Counted from the stretch's first letter, positions 36,533-46,377 are shown. The stretch: DNA of 64,000 nucleotides from Gemmatimonadetes bacterium 2013_60CM_65_52 (GCA_002215645.1 NGFI01000005.1:612678-676677), one strand, 5' to 3'. Numbers and translations are program-made. The notes: a model not told the origin generated them from the letters alone.

Positions 36533-36549
36533 AAATCGGCAGACCGCAA
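36521..36549 (-). promoter_or_regulatory. Probable leaderless promoter of the padR cassette
   Basis: On the minus strand a weak -35 TTGCGG (36549-36544) and CATAAT (36526-36521) are 17 bp apart. The -10 ends seven bases before the ATG at 36513, so transcription would start at or beside the start codon. Confidence 0.5.
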
Positions 36550-36632
36550 GCGGATGCGTTTACAGCTTTACCGTAACTTCAATGCCGCCAATTCCAGGCA
36601 CTACGCCCAAGTAGAAGGCGTTATAGAATGCG

Positions 36633-37463
36633 CTAATGGCTGATGGTGGCTTCTGCTTGTGCATGATAGGACCGATGTCCGGCGTTGTAGATCAACTCAA
36701 CGGTAGAATTCTGGCTTACGGCGGCGGCCAGGCCAGGATTCATCCAGCGGAGGCGCTCAATCGCTTTCGCGTGCCATCCGATAGGATCGCGGTCCCATAT
36801 CGGATTGTGATGTGCGACGATGTTTCGAAAGTCGCGCAAGTCGCTGAACGCGCGTCCAATGTCCGCTCGATTCTGTTTCGGTCTGGGACAGGAAGGAAAC
36901 CGCCGCCCGGCGGCGGGCCAAATCTGTGGGCCGTGGACATTCCCCTGTTCATACGGGCTGTCGCATAACCGCACCCAGAAGCCAAAGCTCAGACGGCTAA
37001 TCAAGTGTCCGGCCGTCCATTTTCGAGGATGCTTCGACATGGCGTTGAGAGCCTTCGCGACGTGTTCCTCCTCTCTTGCTTGAAGCATGGACGGCCTTGC
37101 CGTTAGCCAGCAGGCGACTTGCGTCGTCCTGTAAACACGCCTCGCCGTCGTCTCCGTGGCCGCATCGAAGATGGCATTTCGAAAGGTGACTTCGATGGCA
37201 TGGAGAATCGGATGAAACGCGGACGCCAACGCCAAATTCCATAGATATCTGGCTATCGCATCCGTCGAGGAGGTGTCGGACTCCAGGCTGTATGCCGCCA
37301 TGCGATCTTTGGAGAACGCCCGGAAGAGTTGTCGGTAGGTCAGGGGCGGCTTGGCCGTTCCGCTCGGAGGTGCCACGGAAGGCGTGTGTGATGGTTGAGG
37401 GAGAGGACTGCCCTCGACGACCCTCGAGCTCTTGACATCCGCCTCCAGCTGACTCAGATTCAT
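36633..37463 (-). CDS. Abi-like HEPN-domain protein
   Basis: 276 residues resembling the Abi-like (AbiD/AbiF, Abi_2) family. The N-terminal 45 residues are Pro/Ser-rich. Helical segments follow ([40 protein letters not shown]). The HEPN active-site pattern R-x4-6-H is present as RNIVAHH (Arg213, His218 and His219). Members of this group are abortive-infection or toxin RNases. Base composition looks lower in GC than the neighbours, which suggests transfer. Start at 37463 has GAGGA about eight bases upstream, but it lies inside a predicted hairpin. Confidence 0.75.
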   Translation of the reverse strand: MNLSQLEADVKSSRVVEGSPLPQPSHTPSVAPPSGTAKPPLTYRQLFRAFSKDRMAAYSLESDTSSTDAIARYLWNLALASAFHPILHAIEVTFRNAIFDAATETTARRVYRTTQVACWLTARPSMLQAREEEHVAKALNAMSKHPRKWTAGHLISRLSFGFWVRLCDSPYEQGNVHGPQIWPAAGRRFPSCPRPKQNRADIGRAFSDLRDFRNIVAHHNPIWDRDPIGWHAKAIERLRWMNPGLAAAVSQNSTVELIYNAGHRSYHAQAEATISH

Positions 37464-37472
37464 TTCAGAATT

Positions 37473-37520
37473 CCTCGGGGAGTCCCATACCGCCGGAACA
37501 CGGGCGGCACGACTCCGAGG
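37473..37520 (-). promoter_or_regulatory. Structured leader hairpin over the abi ribosome binding site
   Basis: Arms 37473-37478 and 37481-37484 pair with 37511-37520 (10 bp with a 2-nt bulge), enclosing a second stem CCGCC/GGCGG (37490-37494 with 37503-37507). The Shine-Dalgarno GAGGA of the abi gene sits in the outer arm, so translation could be repressed by this structure. Confidence 0.5.
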
Positions 37521-37525
37521 TTACG

Positions 37526-37559
37526 AACTCCCGGCGCCACCCTCGTGGCGCCGGGAGTT
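37526..37559. other. Perfect 15-bp inverted repeat (terminator-like)
   Basis: Bases 37526-37540 and 37545-37559 are exact inverted repeats around the 4-nt loop CCTC. A short T-run follows on the plus strand, but no plus-strand gene ends nearby. It could be a remnant terminator or a regulatory hairpin of the abi leader. Confidence 0.6.
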
Positions 37560-37723
37560 TGCGTTTGGGGACGATCGTCACGCCGTTGCGATCAATCGTA
37601 CAGGGTCGAGCGTCCTTCCCGAGGACGACCGTCGCGCAGATAGTGGCGAAAAAACGCGGCGACGTGCACTGTCGTCCCCAGCGGATGGCGCCAGCTTCCG
37701 TCGACCTTGCCTCCCACGTGCTC

Positions 37724-39277
37724 ATGAAGAGAGCCGCCAACAGCAAGCGCATTATTGCCTGCGCTCTTGTCGCGCATCTGGCTCTCATCCGCCCAGTGGC
37801 GGCGCAATCCGCTCAGACGCTCATCATCAACGCGGATCAGGGACGCGACACGATCAGTCGTCACATCTACGGGCAATTCGCCGAGCATCTCGGCCGCCTG
37901 ATATACGACGGCATTTGGACGCGTGAGGGAAATGGACCCTGGCATGCGCGTGCGGACGTGGTGCAGGCGCTTCGCGCGATCAAGGTGCCGAACCTGCGAT
38001 GGCCCGGTGGGTGTTTCGCCGACTACTACCATTGGCGCGACGGAATTGGCCCGCGGGAGTCACGTCCCACCGTCGTGAACAGCAACTGGGGTGGCGTCAC
38101 GGAGGACAACGGCGTCGGTACGCACGAATACCTGGATCTCATCCGGCAGATCGGTGCCGAGCCGTTCATCGTCGGGAACGTCGGGAGCGGCAGCGTGCGC
38201 GAGATGCAGGAGTGGTGGGAGTATCTCAACCACCCGGGCAAGAGCCCGATGGCGGATCTTCGGCGCGCAAACGGGCATCCGGAACCGTGGAACGTGCGCT
38301 TCTGGGGCGTGGGCAATGAGAGCTGGGGCTGCGGCGGCAACATGCGTGCGGAGCGCTACGCCGACGAGTTCCGTCGTTACGCGAGCTTTCTACCTGGGTA
38401 TGGTAGCGTTCGCCCCTTTCGCATCGCCACCGGTCCCAGCGACGACGGCTATGCGTGGATGGAAGTCTTGATGCGCGACGCCGGCTTCATGATGGACGGC
38501 ATCGACCTGCATCATTACTTGCTGACCGGAAGTTGGGCGAAGAAGGGCAAAGCCACAGACTTCTCCGAGGCCGAGTGGGCCGAGCTGCTCCAGAAGGCGA
38601 CCGGTTTCGACGAGCTGCTCGCGCGTCACTCCGCCATCATGGATCGGTACGACCCGCGCAAACGCGTCTGGCTCGTGGTTGGTGAATGGGGGACGTGGCA
38701 TCAGGGTGAGCCGGGAAGCAATCCCGCATTCCTCTACCAGCAGAACACGCTGCGCGACGCGCTGGTGGCCGCCGTCTGTCTCGACGCATTCAACAAGCAC
38801 GCCGACCGCGTGCGCATGGCGAACATCGCGCAGGCTGTGAACGTGCTGCAGGCGATGATTCTGACGCAGGGCGACCGCATGCTGCTGACGCCGACGTACC
38901 ATGTCTTCGAGATGTATACCGCCCACCACGATGCCGTGCGCCTGCCAATCGCGTTCGATGCCGGGGTGTACACGTACGGCGACCGATCGATGCCGGCAGT
39001 GAGCGCAACGGCGTCGCGAGATGCGAATGGACGGATCCATCTCACGCTCACGAACGTCGACCCGAACCAGGCGCGAGCGATCAGGGTCGAACTGCGGGGT
39101 CAGACCGCGAACACGGTCACCGGACGCATCCTGACCGCGGATCGAATGAATGCCCACAACACGTTCGACGCGCCGGATGCGGTGCATCCCGCGCCCTTTA
39201 CGGACGTCCGGCTCTCTGGCGGCATCATTTCGGTGCAGTTGCCGCCAAAGTCACTCGTGGCACTCGAGCTCAAGTGA
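37724..39277 (+). CDS. GH51 alpha-L-arabinofuranosidase
   Basis: 517 residues, secreted (hydrophobic leader [17 protein letters not shown]). It is a family-51 glycoside hydrolase that releases arabinose from plant hemicelluloses. Motifs are [38 protein letters not shown], the acid/base Glu199 in [13 protein letters not shown], and the nucleophile Glu321 in VVGEWGTWH. The C-terminal beta-sandwich follows. No ribosome binding site is clear at 37724; the start is chosen for the signal peptide. Confidence 0.93.
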   Translation: MKRAANSKRIIACALVAHLALIRPVAAQSAQTLIINADQGRDTISRHIYGQFAEHLGRLIYDGIWTREGNGPWHARADVVQALRAIKVPNLRWPGGCFADYYHWRDGIGPRESRPTVVNSNWGGVTEDNGVGTHEYLDLIRQIGAEPFIVGNVGSGSVREMQEWWEYLNHPGKSPMADLRRANGHPEPWNVRFWGVGNESWGCGGNMRAERYADEFRRYASFLPGYGSVRPFRIATGPSDDGYAWMEVLMRDAGFMMDGIDLHHYLLTGSWAKKGKATDFSEAEWAELLQKATGFDELLARHSAIMDRYDPRKRVWLVVGEWGTWHQGEPGSNPAFLYQQNTLRDALVAAVCLDAFNKHADRVRMANIAQAVNVLQAMILTQGDRMLLTPTYHVFEMYTAHHDAVRLPIAFDAGVYTYGDRSMPAVSATASRDANGRIHLTLTNVDPNQARAIRVELRGQTANTVTGRILTADRMNAHNTFDAPDAVHPAPFTDVRLSGGIISVQLPPKSLVALELK

Positions 39278-39290
39278 GTCCGACGAATTA

Positions 39291-39388
39291 AACGCTGGTC
39301 AGGGCGACCGCTGACATTGCTAAGACAACGGCGCCTATTGTGACGATTGACGTAGGCGCCAGCATCATGAGTTGTCTTAGCCAGCGTT
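39291..39388. repeat. Large imperfect inverted repeat
   Basis: Three paired blocks occur in mirrored order: AACGCTG (39291) with CAGCGTT (39382), GCTAAGACAAC (39319) with GTTGTCTTAGC (39371), and GGCGCCTA (39330) with TAGGCGCC (39353). Unpaired inserts of 21 bp (left) and 10 bp (right) sit between blocks, and the loop is 15 bases. It may act as a terminator for the GH51 gene or be a mobile-element remnant. Confidence 0.8.
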
Positions 39389-39466
39389 ACGTGTGGTTGA
39401 CGGCACCGAAGTTACGGCAGATCTTCGTCATAAGGGCGGACCAATAAAACCAAGGCGATCTGTCAC

Positions 39467-42391
39467 GTGTCGAGACTCCTTCTGGCAATGCGATCTTCTT
39501 ACCATGCAATTTTACTGGTCGCGGCAAGCATTGTAGTCACCACGTGCTCGGATGCGGCCAGCGGGCCGCGTTCACCATCTGGTGCGGAACTCGTTCCGGG
39601 ACATATCGTCCTTACCGCGCAGCTCTCCCCGCTGGCGGCCCGCGCCCTTGCCGTCCTTGTGGCGAGCGGAATAGACGTGAAGGAGATCCATGTTCGGTTG
39701 ACGGCGCCACAAGAAGGCACACGCGATACTGTCATCGTATCTCCGATGTTTCAGGGCTCAGTTCGCATCGATATCCCTGTCCAGATACGAAGCACGGACC
39801 AGTCCTTTGCGGCGTTGATCGAGCTTCGCGCTACCGATCACTTGATACTCTTTTCCGGAACGCAGCTTGTGACGGTTCGCGGCGCGAATTCCGCGCTTCC
39901 GGTGCCGATTCTCACCGTCGACTATGCTGGACCGGGCAGGTCGGCTGAGACGGTAACCCTCTCGCCCTCGGATATGACTGTAGTGGGCGTATCCACAATC
40001 ACGTACACCGTGAGTGTACTCGACGCGACAGGTCAGATGGTGTCGAGTGTGCCACTGCAGTGGGCGTCGAGCGACACCTCGATCGCCACGATCGCTTCAA
40101 TGGGTAGTGCCAATGCGAACGCGCAGGCGCGTGGCAAACGTGGCGTCACGACACTGAGTGCAACCACACCGCTCGGCGTTCGGGGAAGTGTGAAATTGTC
40201 AGGCGTGCCAGTGGCAACGCACCTCGTTTTGGTCGGTGGCGAAGGGCAGACTGGCGTGGCCGGCAGCGCGCTGGCGGCGCCCATGGTGGTCGAGGTGCAG
40301 GCCGCAGACAATTTGCCCGTGCCCGGAGCGGTGGTGAACTTTCGTGCGATGACGCCTGGAGGCAGCGTGGCCAACGCTTCGAGTGTCGCCGATACGTCCG
40401 GTCGCGCGGCTACCAAAATGCTCTTGGGAAAGGGCGGAGGACCCTATCGCTTCGAGGCCTCCTCGGGTCGGACGGAGCCCGTAGTTGCGTCGGCGTCGGC
40501 CACGCCGGCTCCTGCGGCGGCCATCACCATCGTCTCGGGCGATGGACAAGTGGACTCAACGTCGACCAGACTCGTTATTCCGCTCGTCGTAAGAGTTACC
40601 GATCAGTATGGTGGCCCCGTTGACGCGCAGGCGGTGAATTGGCTGAAAGTCACGGGTAGTGGGCTCCTTGGTTCTGCGAGCACGACTACCACCAGCGATG
40701 GAACCGCCAGCAATATTTATGTGCTTGGCAGTCTCCCTGGTGGCGATGTAGTGAGCGCAACGGTTCCTGGTGTCGGTGGGGCCTCGGGCGCGGTGCAATT
40801 TTCCGCCACGACGCTTCAACGCGGTGTCGCCACGCTTTCGATTGCTAGGGGCGGTCAACAGACCGCGGTGGTCGGCACGGCTGTAAGCGTTCCGCCGAGC
40901 GTCCTGGTGAAAGACGCGAACGGCCTCCCGGTGCCAAACGCGCCTGTCGTCTTCGGCGTGGCAAGGGGAAGCGGTCGTGCGACTGGCCTCATAGCCACAA
41001 GTAACGCGGCGGGTATTGCGACGCTTGGATCATGGACGCTCGATACGATTGCCGGGATGAACACGCTGACGGCAACGACGGGAGCGGTCAGCGCGGCAAT
41101 AACGGCTACCGGGATCGCGGGGGCCGCAACGCAGATCCTGGTTGCCTCAGCTCCAACAGCGCTGACGGTGGGCATCATCGCGAACTTCGCCTTCCAGGTT
41201 GCGGATGCCTACGGAAACCCCGTCGCACGTTCTGGAATTCCCCTGATCGTGTCGTGGTGGTGGCTCAACGGCCCACGAGGTTCCGGGGGACCAGCGACGA
41301 CCAATGCGCAGGGTATTGGCACGTTCTTTATGTCCCCCTCACCGGCCGTACCTTGCACTTTCGTCATCTCGGCTCCTGGTCTCACCACGAACACCTTTAC
41401 CCTGCCGGCCGTGGCAGGCGCGCCGGCGGCTATCTACTTCAAAGCATCTATGTACGGCACGAATTTGAGCGGGCTGCCGTTCGCGCACCAGCCAGTCGTG
41501 CAGATCACGGACGATGGACTCAATCCGGTGAACGCGCCCGGATTCATTGTTTCGGCGGTCCTTGACACAAGTGGCGGCTTGTCAAACGGCACGTTAGGCG
41601 GTAAGACGACGGTCACGTCTGATGCAACCGGCGCCGCCGCGTTCACCGACCTCTCGATCACGGGCGCGCCAGGACTTTATGGTGTGAGCTTCAAGGTTCC
41701 CGGCCTGAGGTCTCCCACACCCTCGGGGGCTCTCCTGATCGATCTTGCAGCAACCACTATCGCGGAAAGCGCTGGGAACAACCAATCGGCTCAGGCTGGC
41801 AGTCCCGTACTGGTACCACCGGCAGTACTTGTGACCGACCGCAATGGGGCTCCTCGAGCCGGTACCATCGTCTCCTTCACCTTCACGACGGCCGATTCAG
41901 GCGGACGGATTTCTAACGGCTTCACGACCGGATCAGCGGTAGCAGTCCAAACCAACGCCTCTGGCATCGCACAGCTCACGCGTTGGTCGCTTGGATTTAC
42001 GGCCGGAGTCAAATCGCTCTCCGCCACACCGTTGAATCCACTTAACGGGAGTCCGGTGACTTTCACAGCCACTGCTGTTCCTGGACCCGGTGTGGCACTG
42101 CGCTTCATTACGCCGCCGCCCCCAAATGCAACGAGTAGCATCCCATTCGGACCGCAGCCCGCAGTGCAGCTCACGGACGCCTACGATAATGCCGTGAAGA
42201 CGGCAGGCGTAGTGATCTCAGCCGCGATTGCGAGTGGAGCAGGCGTACTGTCGAACTCTACGGCGATCACCAACGCGGTAGGGGTCGCGACATTCAGCTC
42301 TCTCACGATGACGGGGACGGGCAGTATCATCCTGTCGTTCGCGGGGCCGGGCTACAGCACGCTGTCGTCGGGTACCATCGTGGTCCACTAG
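39467..42391 (+). CDS. Long secreted Ig-like (Big-type) repeat protein
   Basis: 974 residues. A signal peptide ends near VVTTCSDAA, with a possible but weak lipobox. The rest is about eight beta-sandwich repeats of 85-110 residues, resembling Big_1/Big_2 bacterial Ig-like domains, for example QAADNLPVPGAVVNFRAMTP, VRVTDQYGGPVDAQAVNWLK, VLVKDANGLPVPNAPVVF and VLVTDRNGAPRAGTIVSFTF. No anchor or enzymatic domain is seen. Such proteins are usually surface adhesins. AAGGCGA lies 11 bases before the GTG at 39467; ATG at 39488 is an alternative. GC content appears lower than in neighbouring genes. Confidence 0.75.
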   Translation: MSRLLLAMRSSYHAILLVAASIVVTTCSDAASGPRSPSGAELVPGHIVLTAQLSPLAARALAVLVASGIDVKEIHVRLTAPQEGTRDTVIVSPMFQGSVRIDIPVQIRSTDQSFAALIELRATDHLILFSGTQLVTVRGANSALPVPILTVDYAGPGRSAETVTLSPSDMTVVGVSTITYTVSVLDATGQMVSSVPLQWASSDTSIATIASMGSANANAQARGKRGVTTLSATTPLGVRGSVKLSGVPVATHLVLVGGEGQTGVAGSALAAPMVVEVQAADNLPVPGAVVNFRAMTPGGSVANASSVADTSGRAATKMLLGKGGGPYRFEASSGRTEPVVASASATPAPAAAITIVSGDGQVDSTSTRLVIPLVVRVTDQYGGPVDAQAVNWLKVTGSGLLGSASTTTTSDGTASNIYVLGSLPGGDVVSATVPGVGGASGAVQFSATTLQRGVATLSIARGGQQTAVVGTAVSVPPSVLVKDANGLPVPNAPVVFGVARGSGRATGLIATSNAAGIATLGSWTLDTIAGMNTLTATTGAVSAAITATGIAGAATQILVASAPTALTVGIIANFAFQVADAYGNPVARSGIPLIVSWWWLNGPRGSGGPATTNAQGIGTFFMSPSPAVPCTFVISAPGLTTNTFTLPAVAGAPAAIYFKASMYGTNLSGLPFAHQPVVQITDDGLNPVNAPGFIVSAVLDTSGGLSNGTLGGKTTVTSDATGAAAFTDLSITGAPGLYGVSFKVPGLRSPTPSGALLIDLAATTIAESAGNNQSAQAGSPVLVPPAVLVTDRNGAPRAGTIVSFTFTTADSGGRISNGFTTGSAVAVQTNASGIAQLTRWSLGFTAGVKSLSATPLNPLNGSPVTFTATAVPGPGVALRFITPPPPNATSSIPFGPQPAVQLTDAYDNAVKTAGVVISAAIASGAGVLSNSTAITNAVGVATFSSLTMTGTGSIILSFAGPGYSTLSSGTIVVH

Positions 42392-42417
42392 CCGGAGCTG
42401 AATGGGTTCGTGATGTT

Positions 42418-42443
42418 GGACCGAGAATCCGAGGCTCGGTTCC
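42418..42443 (+). promoter_or_regulatory. Hairpin upstream of pyrR (terminator or PyrR-site-like)
   Basis: GGACCGAG (42418-42425) pairs with CTCGGTTCC (42435-42443, one bulged T) around a 9-nt loop AATCCGAGG. The loop region reads like the PyrR RNA-binding consensus with three bases missing. It also fits a terminator for the upstream repeat gene. Confidence 0.4.
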
Positions 42444-42475
42444 ATTTCGGTGCATGCGCTGCGATATTGATCGCC

Positions 42476-43018
42476 ATGCCCGATCGCCAGTCCATCGTCC
42501 TCGACGCGCGAGCCATGGATCGCACGCTGCGTCGAATGGCTGACGAGATCGTCGAGTTGAATGACGGAACCGACGATCTCATCCTCGTCGGAATTCAGCG
42601 CCGCGGTGTCCAGCTCGCGGCGCGCATCGTATCCAGCATCAATGCGCGAGAGGGTGTCGAGGTGCCGACAGGCGCGCTCGACATCACGCTGTACCGCGAC
42701 GACCTCCAGACCGTCGGTCCGCGCCCCGTGGTGGGCGCTACCGACCTGCCGTGGGCGCTCGACGGCAAGGCGGTGATCATCGTCGATGACGTGCTGTACA
42801 CCGGGCGGACAATCCGTGCCGCACTCGACGAGCTCGCCGACTTCGGACGTCCTCGGCGCATCGCACTCGCCGTGCTCATCGATCGCGGAGGCCGCGAGTT
42901 GCCCATTCAGCCAGACGTTGTGGGCAAGACGGTGGAGGTGGGACACAACCAGCGCGTGGACGTGCTGGTGTCGGAGCTGGACGAGAAGGACGCCGTGATC
43001 ATCGCGGAGCGCCAATGA
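42476..43018 (+). CDS. pyrR: Bifunctional pyr operon regulator / uracil phosphoribosyltransferase
   Basis: PyrR, 180 residues. The PRPP-binding signature [20 protein letters not shown] and the family segments [16 protein letters not shown] and [13 protein letters not shown] are clear. In Bacillus and Mycobacterium it binds pyr mRNA in response to UMP. The ATG at 42476 is chosen because the phosphoribosyltransferase fold begins just after; GATATT at 42463-42468 ends seven bases upstream. First gene of pyrR-pyrB-pyrC, overlapping pyrB by 4 bp. Confidence 0.93.
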   Translation: MPDRQSIVLDARAMDRTLRRMADEIVELNDGTDDLILVGIQRRGVQLAARIVSSINAREGVEVPTGALDITLYRDDLQTVGPRPVVGATDLPWALDGKAVIIVDDVLYTGRTIRAALDELADFGRPRRIALAVLIDRGGRELPIQPDVVGKTVEVGHNQRVDVLVSELDEKDAVIIAERQ

Positions 43019-43977
43019 GCGTCGGTCCGCTCGGCAAGGACCTCCTCGGCCTCGAGCCGCTGAGCGCTGATCAGATTCGACTCATTCTCGACACCGCGGA
43101 ACCGTTCAAGGAAATCAGCGAACGCACCATCAAGAAGGTGCCGACGCTCCGCGGCAAGACGATCGTCAACCTGTTCTTCGAGGCATCCACGCGCACGCGC
43201 GTGTCGTTCGAGTTCGCGCAGAAGCGACTCTCGGCCGACACGGTGAACGTTGCGGCCTCAGGCTCAAGCGTGAGCAAGGGCGAGACGCTGGTGGACACGG
43301 CGCGAAACCTCGAGGCCATGCGCATCGACATGGTCGTCATTCGCCACGGCGCATCGGGCGCGGCGCAGTTTCTCGCCGAGCGTATCGAGTCGAACGTCAT
43401 CAATGCTGGCGACGGGACGCATGAGCACCCGACGCAGGGGCTGCTCGACATGCTGACCCTGCGCGATCACTTCGGCAAGATCGAGGGACTCAAGGTCTGC
43501 ATCTGCGGCGATGTGCTCCACTCGCGCGTCGCGCGGTCGAACATCTGGGGTCTCAAGAAGCTGGGGGCGGACGTCGCTGTATGCGGTCCGCGCTCGCTGC
43601 TCCCGAATGCCATCGACGCCTTCGGCGTCACGGTCTTCGACCGCATCGAAGACGCCATTCAGTGGGCTGATGCACTCAATGTGCTGCGCCTCCAGCTCGA
43701 GCGAATGCAGCGTGGGTACATCCCGTCGCTGCGCGAATACAATCGCGTCTTCGGCGTCTCGCGCGAGCGGCTCGCACGAGCGCCGAGGGACGTCCTCATC
43801 CTTCATCCGGGCCCGATGAATCGCGGCGTCGAGATCGATTCCGACGTCGCGGACGGCCCGCAAAGCGTGATCCTCAATCAGGTGACCAACGGCGTGGCCG
43901 TGCGCATGGCGGTGCTCTATCTGCTCTCGGGCGGCCGTCCGGAGCTCGCCGAAGCGGCGAAGGGCGGACAACGATGA
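43015..43977 (+). CDS. pyrB: Aspartate carbamoyltransferase catalytic chain
   Basis: PyrB, 320 residues, forms carbamoyl aspartate. The carbamoyl-phosphate site is [18 protein letters not shown], and the [17 protein letters not shown] segment and [11 protein letters not shown] are also family marks. No regulatory PyrI follows. Overlaps of 4 bp on each side. Confidence 0.97.
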   Translation: MSVGPLGKDLLGLEPLSADQIRLILDTAEPFKEISERTIKKVPTLRGKTIVNLFFEASTRTRVSFEFAQKRLSADTVNVAASGSSVSKGETLVDTARNLEAMRIDMVVIRHGASGAAQFLAERIESNVINAGDGTHEHPTQGLLDMLTLRDHFGKIEGLKVCICGDVLHSRVARSNIWGLKKLGADVAVCGPRSLLPNAIDAFGVTVFDRIEDAIQWADALNVLRLQLERMQRGYIPSLREYNRVFGVSRERLARAPRDVLILHPGPMNRGVEIDSDVADGPQSVILNQVTNGVAVRMAVLYLLSGGRPELAEAAKGGQR

Positions 43978-45275
43978 CTGGACGCGCGGTGCTGCTTCGC
44001 GGCGGGCGATTGATCGACCCGTCCCAGCGGCTCGACGAGACGGGCGATCTGCTCATCGAGAACGGGACAATTGCCGGCATCGGGCGAGTGGGCGAGGTGC
44101 GCCGAGATGGTGATGCGCTCGAGACGATCGATTGCGCGGGCCGCGTGATCTCGCCCGGCTTCATCGACGTCCATTGTCACCTGCGGGAGCCCGGGCGCGA
44201 AGAGGTCGAGACGATCGCGACGGGTGCGCGCGCCGCGGCGGCTGGCGGATTTACGGCTGTGTGCGCGATGCCGAACACCGATCCCGTCACGGACAATCAG
44301 GCGGCAGTCGGATTCATCATCAGTCAGGCGAGAAAGGCGAATGCGTCTCGCGTCTATCCCATCGGTGCCATCTCCATCGGCGAGATGGGCGAGACGCTCG
44401 CGGAGTTTGGAGAGATGGTGGCGGCCGGGGCCGTCGCGGTGAGCGACGACGGCAAGCCCGTGGCGAGTGCACAGCTCATGCGGACGGCGCTGGAGTACGC
44501 GCGCACCTTCGGGATTCCCGTGGCGGATCACTGCGAGGAGCCGACGCTCGCGCGCGACGGCGTCATGAACGAAGGCATCATCAGCGCCAGGTTGGGCCTC
44601 CGCGGTATTCCCGCCGAGGCCGAAGAGATCATGGCCATCCGCGACATCCTGCTCGCGCGCCGCACCGGGGGCCACATCCACCTGTGCCACATGAGCACGA
44701 AAGGCTCTGTGGAACTCATTCGGTGGGGAAAGGAGCGAGGTATCAACGTCACCGCCGAGGTCTGCCCGCACCACCTCTCGCTGACGGAGGATGCGGTGGA
44801 GGGCTACGACACCAACGCGAAGATGAATCCTCCGTTGCGTACCGCCGAGGACGTCGCGGCGCTGCAGCAGGGCGTCAAGGACGGAACCATCGATGTGATC
44901 GCCACGGATCATGCGCCGCATCATTACGACGAAAAGGAGCGCGAGTTCGCTGATGCGCCAAACGGCATCGTCGGGCTCGAGACGGCGCTCGCCGTCAATC
45001 TCACGTGGCTCGTCAAGAGCGGAATCGTCGACTTGCCGTTGCTCGTGGAGCGCATGTCCTGTGCGCCCGCGCGCTTGTTCCGGCTACCGGGCGGCTCGCT
45101 TCAGCGTGGGGCCGCGGCCGACGTCACTGTTTTCGATCCCGAGGTGGAGTGGACCGTTGACGCGTCGAGCTTCCGGTCGAAGGGGCGTAACACGCCGTAC
45201 GCCGGCATGACGTTGCGCGGGCTCGTGGAGTGCACGCTGGTGGACGGGCGCGTGGTTTACCGACGCGACCGCTGA
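43974..45275 (+). CDS. pyrC: Dihydroorotase
   Basis: Amidohydrolase of 433 residues that closes carbamoyl aspartate to dihydroorotate. The metal motif is [16 protein letters not shown], the bridging-lysine region is replaced as in class I PyrC, and later metal sites are in [22 protein letters not shown], and [14 protein letters not shown]. Translationally coupled to pyrB. Confidence 0.95.
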   Translation: MTGRAVLLRGGRLIDPSQRLDETGDLLIENGTIAGIGRVGEVRRDGDALETIDCAGRVISPGFIDVHCHLREPGREEVETIATGARAAAAGGFTAVCAMPNTDPVTDNQAAVGFIISQARKANASRVYPIGAISIGEMGETLAEFGEMVAAGAVAVSDDGKPVASAQLMRTALEYARTFGIPVADHCEEPTLARDGVMNEGIISARLGLRGIPAEAEEIMAIRDILLARRTGGHIHLCHMSTKGSVELIRWGKERGINVTAEVCPHHLSLTEDAVEGYDTNAKMNPPLRTAEDVAALQQGVKDGTIDVIATDHAPHHYDEKEREFADAPNGIVGLETALAVNLTWLVKSGIVDLPLLVERMSCAPARLFRLPGGSLQRGAAADVTVFDPEVEWTVDASSFRSKGRNTPYAGMTLRGLVECTLVDGRVVYRRDR

Positions 45276-45290
45276 CGGTGGCGGGCGTAA

Positions 45291-45318
45291 TGGACGACGC
45301 GTCCCCCGAGGGTATCTT
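45291..45318 (+). promoter_or_regulatory. Possible promoter of the coiled-coil zinc-ribbon gene
   Basis: TGGACG (45291-45296) and TATCTT (45313-45318) are 16 bp apart, just after pyrC and 18 bases before the next start. Confidence 0.4.
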
Positions 45319-45336
45319 TGTCGCGGGAGAACCCGC

Positions 45337-46377
45337 ATGAAGAAGGACGACAGCCGACGCGAGTCGGGAAGCAGGGGATCGAGCGCGGTCAACACCGTCA
45401 GCGTCCTGATGGAGGAACGGCGGAAGTTCGAGGCGTGGATCAAGGCGTTGGACGACCGCCGCGAGTCCACGCCGGACCACGTCTTTCAGCGCGTGCACGC
45501 GGATTACGAGGCGCGCCTGGAGCAGGTCATCGCGCAGCTCGGTGAGCACGCCGACGGCCTGCGACGCGAGATCGAGACGCTGTCGTCGCAGCTCTCCACC
45601 CTGCGGAATGACCATCAAAAGGCCACGGACGAGCGCGCGGAAGTCGAGTTGCGCGCGCATGTCGGAGAAGTGTCGTCGGAAGACTGGCAGCGCATGTCGG
45701 CGGAGAGCGACGCGCACCTCGGCGATCTGGCCTCCAAGCAGCAAAGCGTGGAGCAGGAGCTCGCGCGGATGCGACAGTTCCTCGATGATGCGGCGCGTCA
45801 GCCTTCGGCGACGACTCCGGTCGAGAGTGCGCCGGCGGTCTCCGGCGTGTCGCGGTCGGAACCACCTTCGGCGGCGACGTCGTTCGAGCCGCGCCATAGC
45901 AAGGAGACCCCTGAGCAGCGTCAGCTCGCAATCGACGACGTTGCTTCGGCGTCCACCGCGTCAGCGCAGGCAGCTCCAGGGTCGCCAGCGCCCGCCGCAT
46001 CCCCGGAGGCACCGCGGCGCCAAACCGGCTTCGACGAGCTGACATTTCTGCGCTCCGTCGTGGATGCGCCTGCCGGACCGGTGGAGCCCGCGCCGCTTGA
46101 CGAGCCGGACGAAGCGACGAAGCGGTCCAGCTTTGCGCGCCGCTCGAGCGAAGAGGCGATCGTCAACCTCAGTGACGAGAGCAACCTCCCGATTGGCGTG
46201 CCGGAGGAGAGGCCTCGCGATTCGGCGCCCACGCCGAGGCACACCCCCAGCGCGCTCGATCCGGTCACGGACATGACCGAGAGCAACAAGACGCTCAAGT
46301 GCGGCGAGTGTGGGGCGATGAACTATCCCACCGAGTGGTACTGCGAGCGGTGCGGCGCGGAGCTGGCGTCGCTCTGA
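45337..46377 (+). CDS. Coiled-coil protein with C-terminal zinc ribbon
   Basis: 346 residues, not a named family. Residues about 25-150 are a long charged helix that should form a coiled coil (VLMEERRKFEAWIKALDDRR, and EVELRAHVGEVSSEDWQRMS). A low-complexity, acidic, proline-rich linker covers residues 155-315. The C terminus ends in a four-cysteine zinc ribbon: CGECGAMNYPTEWYCERCG. A ribosome binding site GGGAGA precedes the ATG. Confidence 0.75.
   Translation: MKKDDSRRESGSRGSSAVNTVSVLMEERRKFEAWIKALDDRRESTPDHVFQRVHADYEARLEQVIAQLGEHADGLRREIETLSSQLSTLRNDHQKATDERAEVELRAHVGEVSSEDWQRMSAESDAHLGDLASKQQSVEQELARMRQFLDDAARQPSATTPVESAPAVSGVSRSEPPSAATSFEPRHSKETPEQRQLAIDDVASASTASAQAAPGSPAPAASPEAPRRQTGFDELTFLRSVVDAPAGPVEPAPLDEPDEATKRSSFARRSSEEAIVNLSDESNLPIGVPEERPRDSAPTPRHTPSALDPVTDMTESNKTLKCGECGAMNYPTEWYCERCGAELASL

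Noticed and set aside
36633-37463. Toxin-antitoxin pair with a small plus-strand partner
   Set aside because: A 110-codon plus-strand frame (36636-36968) overlaps the gene antisense, but it has no domain or start signal and mirrors the abi frame.
39285-39395. Integron attC site
   Set aside because: The inverted repeat has the general layout of attC, but both ends differ from the GTTRRRY/RYYYAAC core by at least one base and no integrase or cassette array is present.
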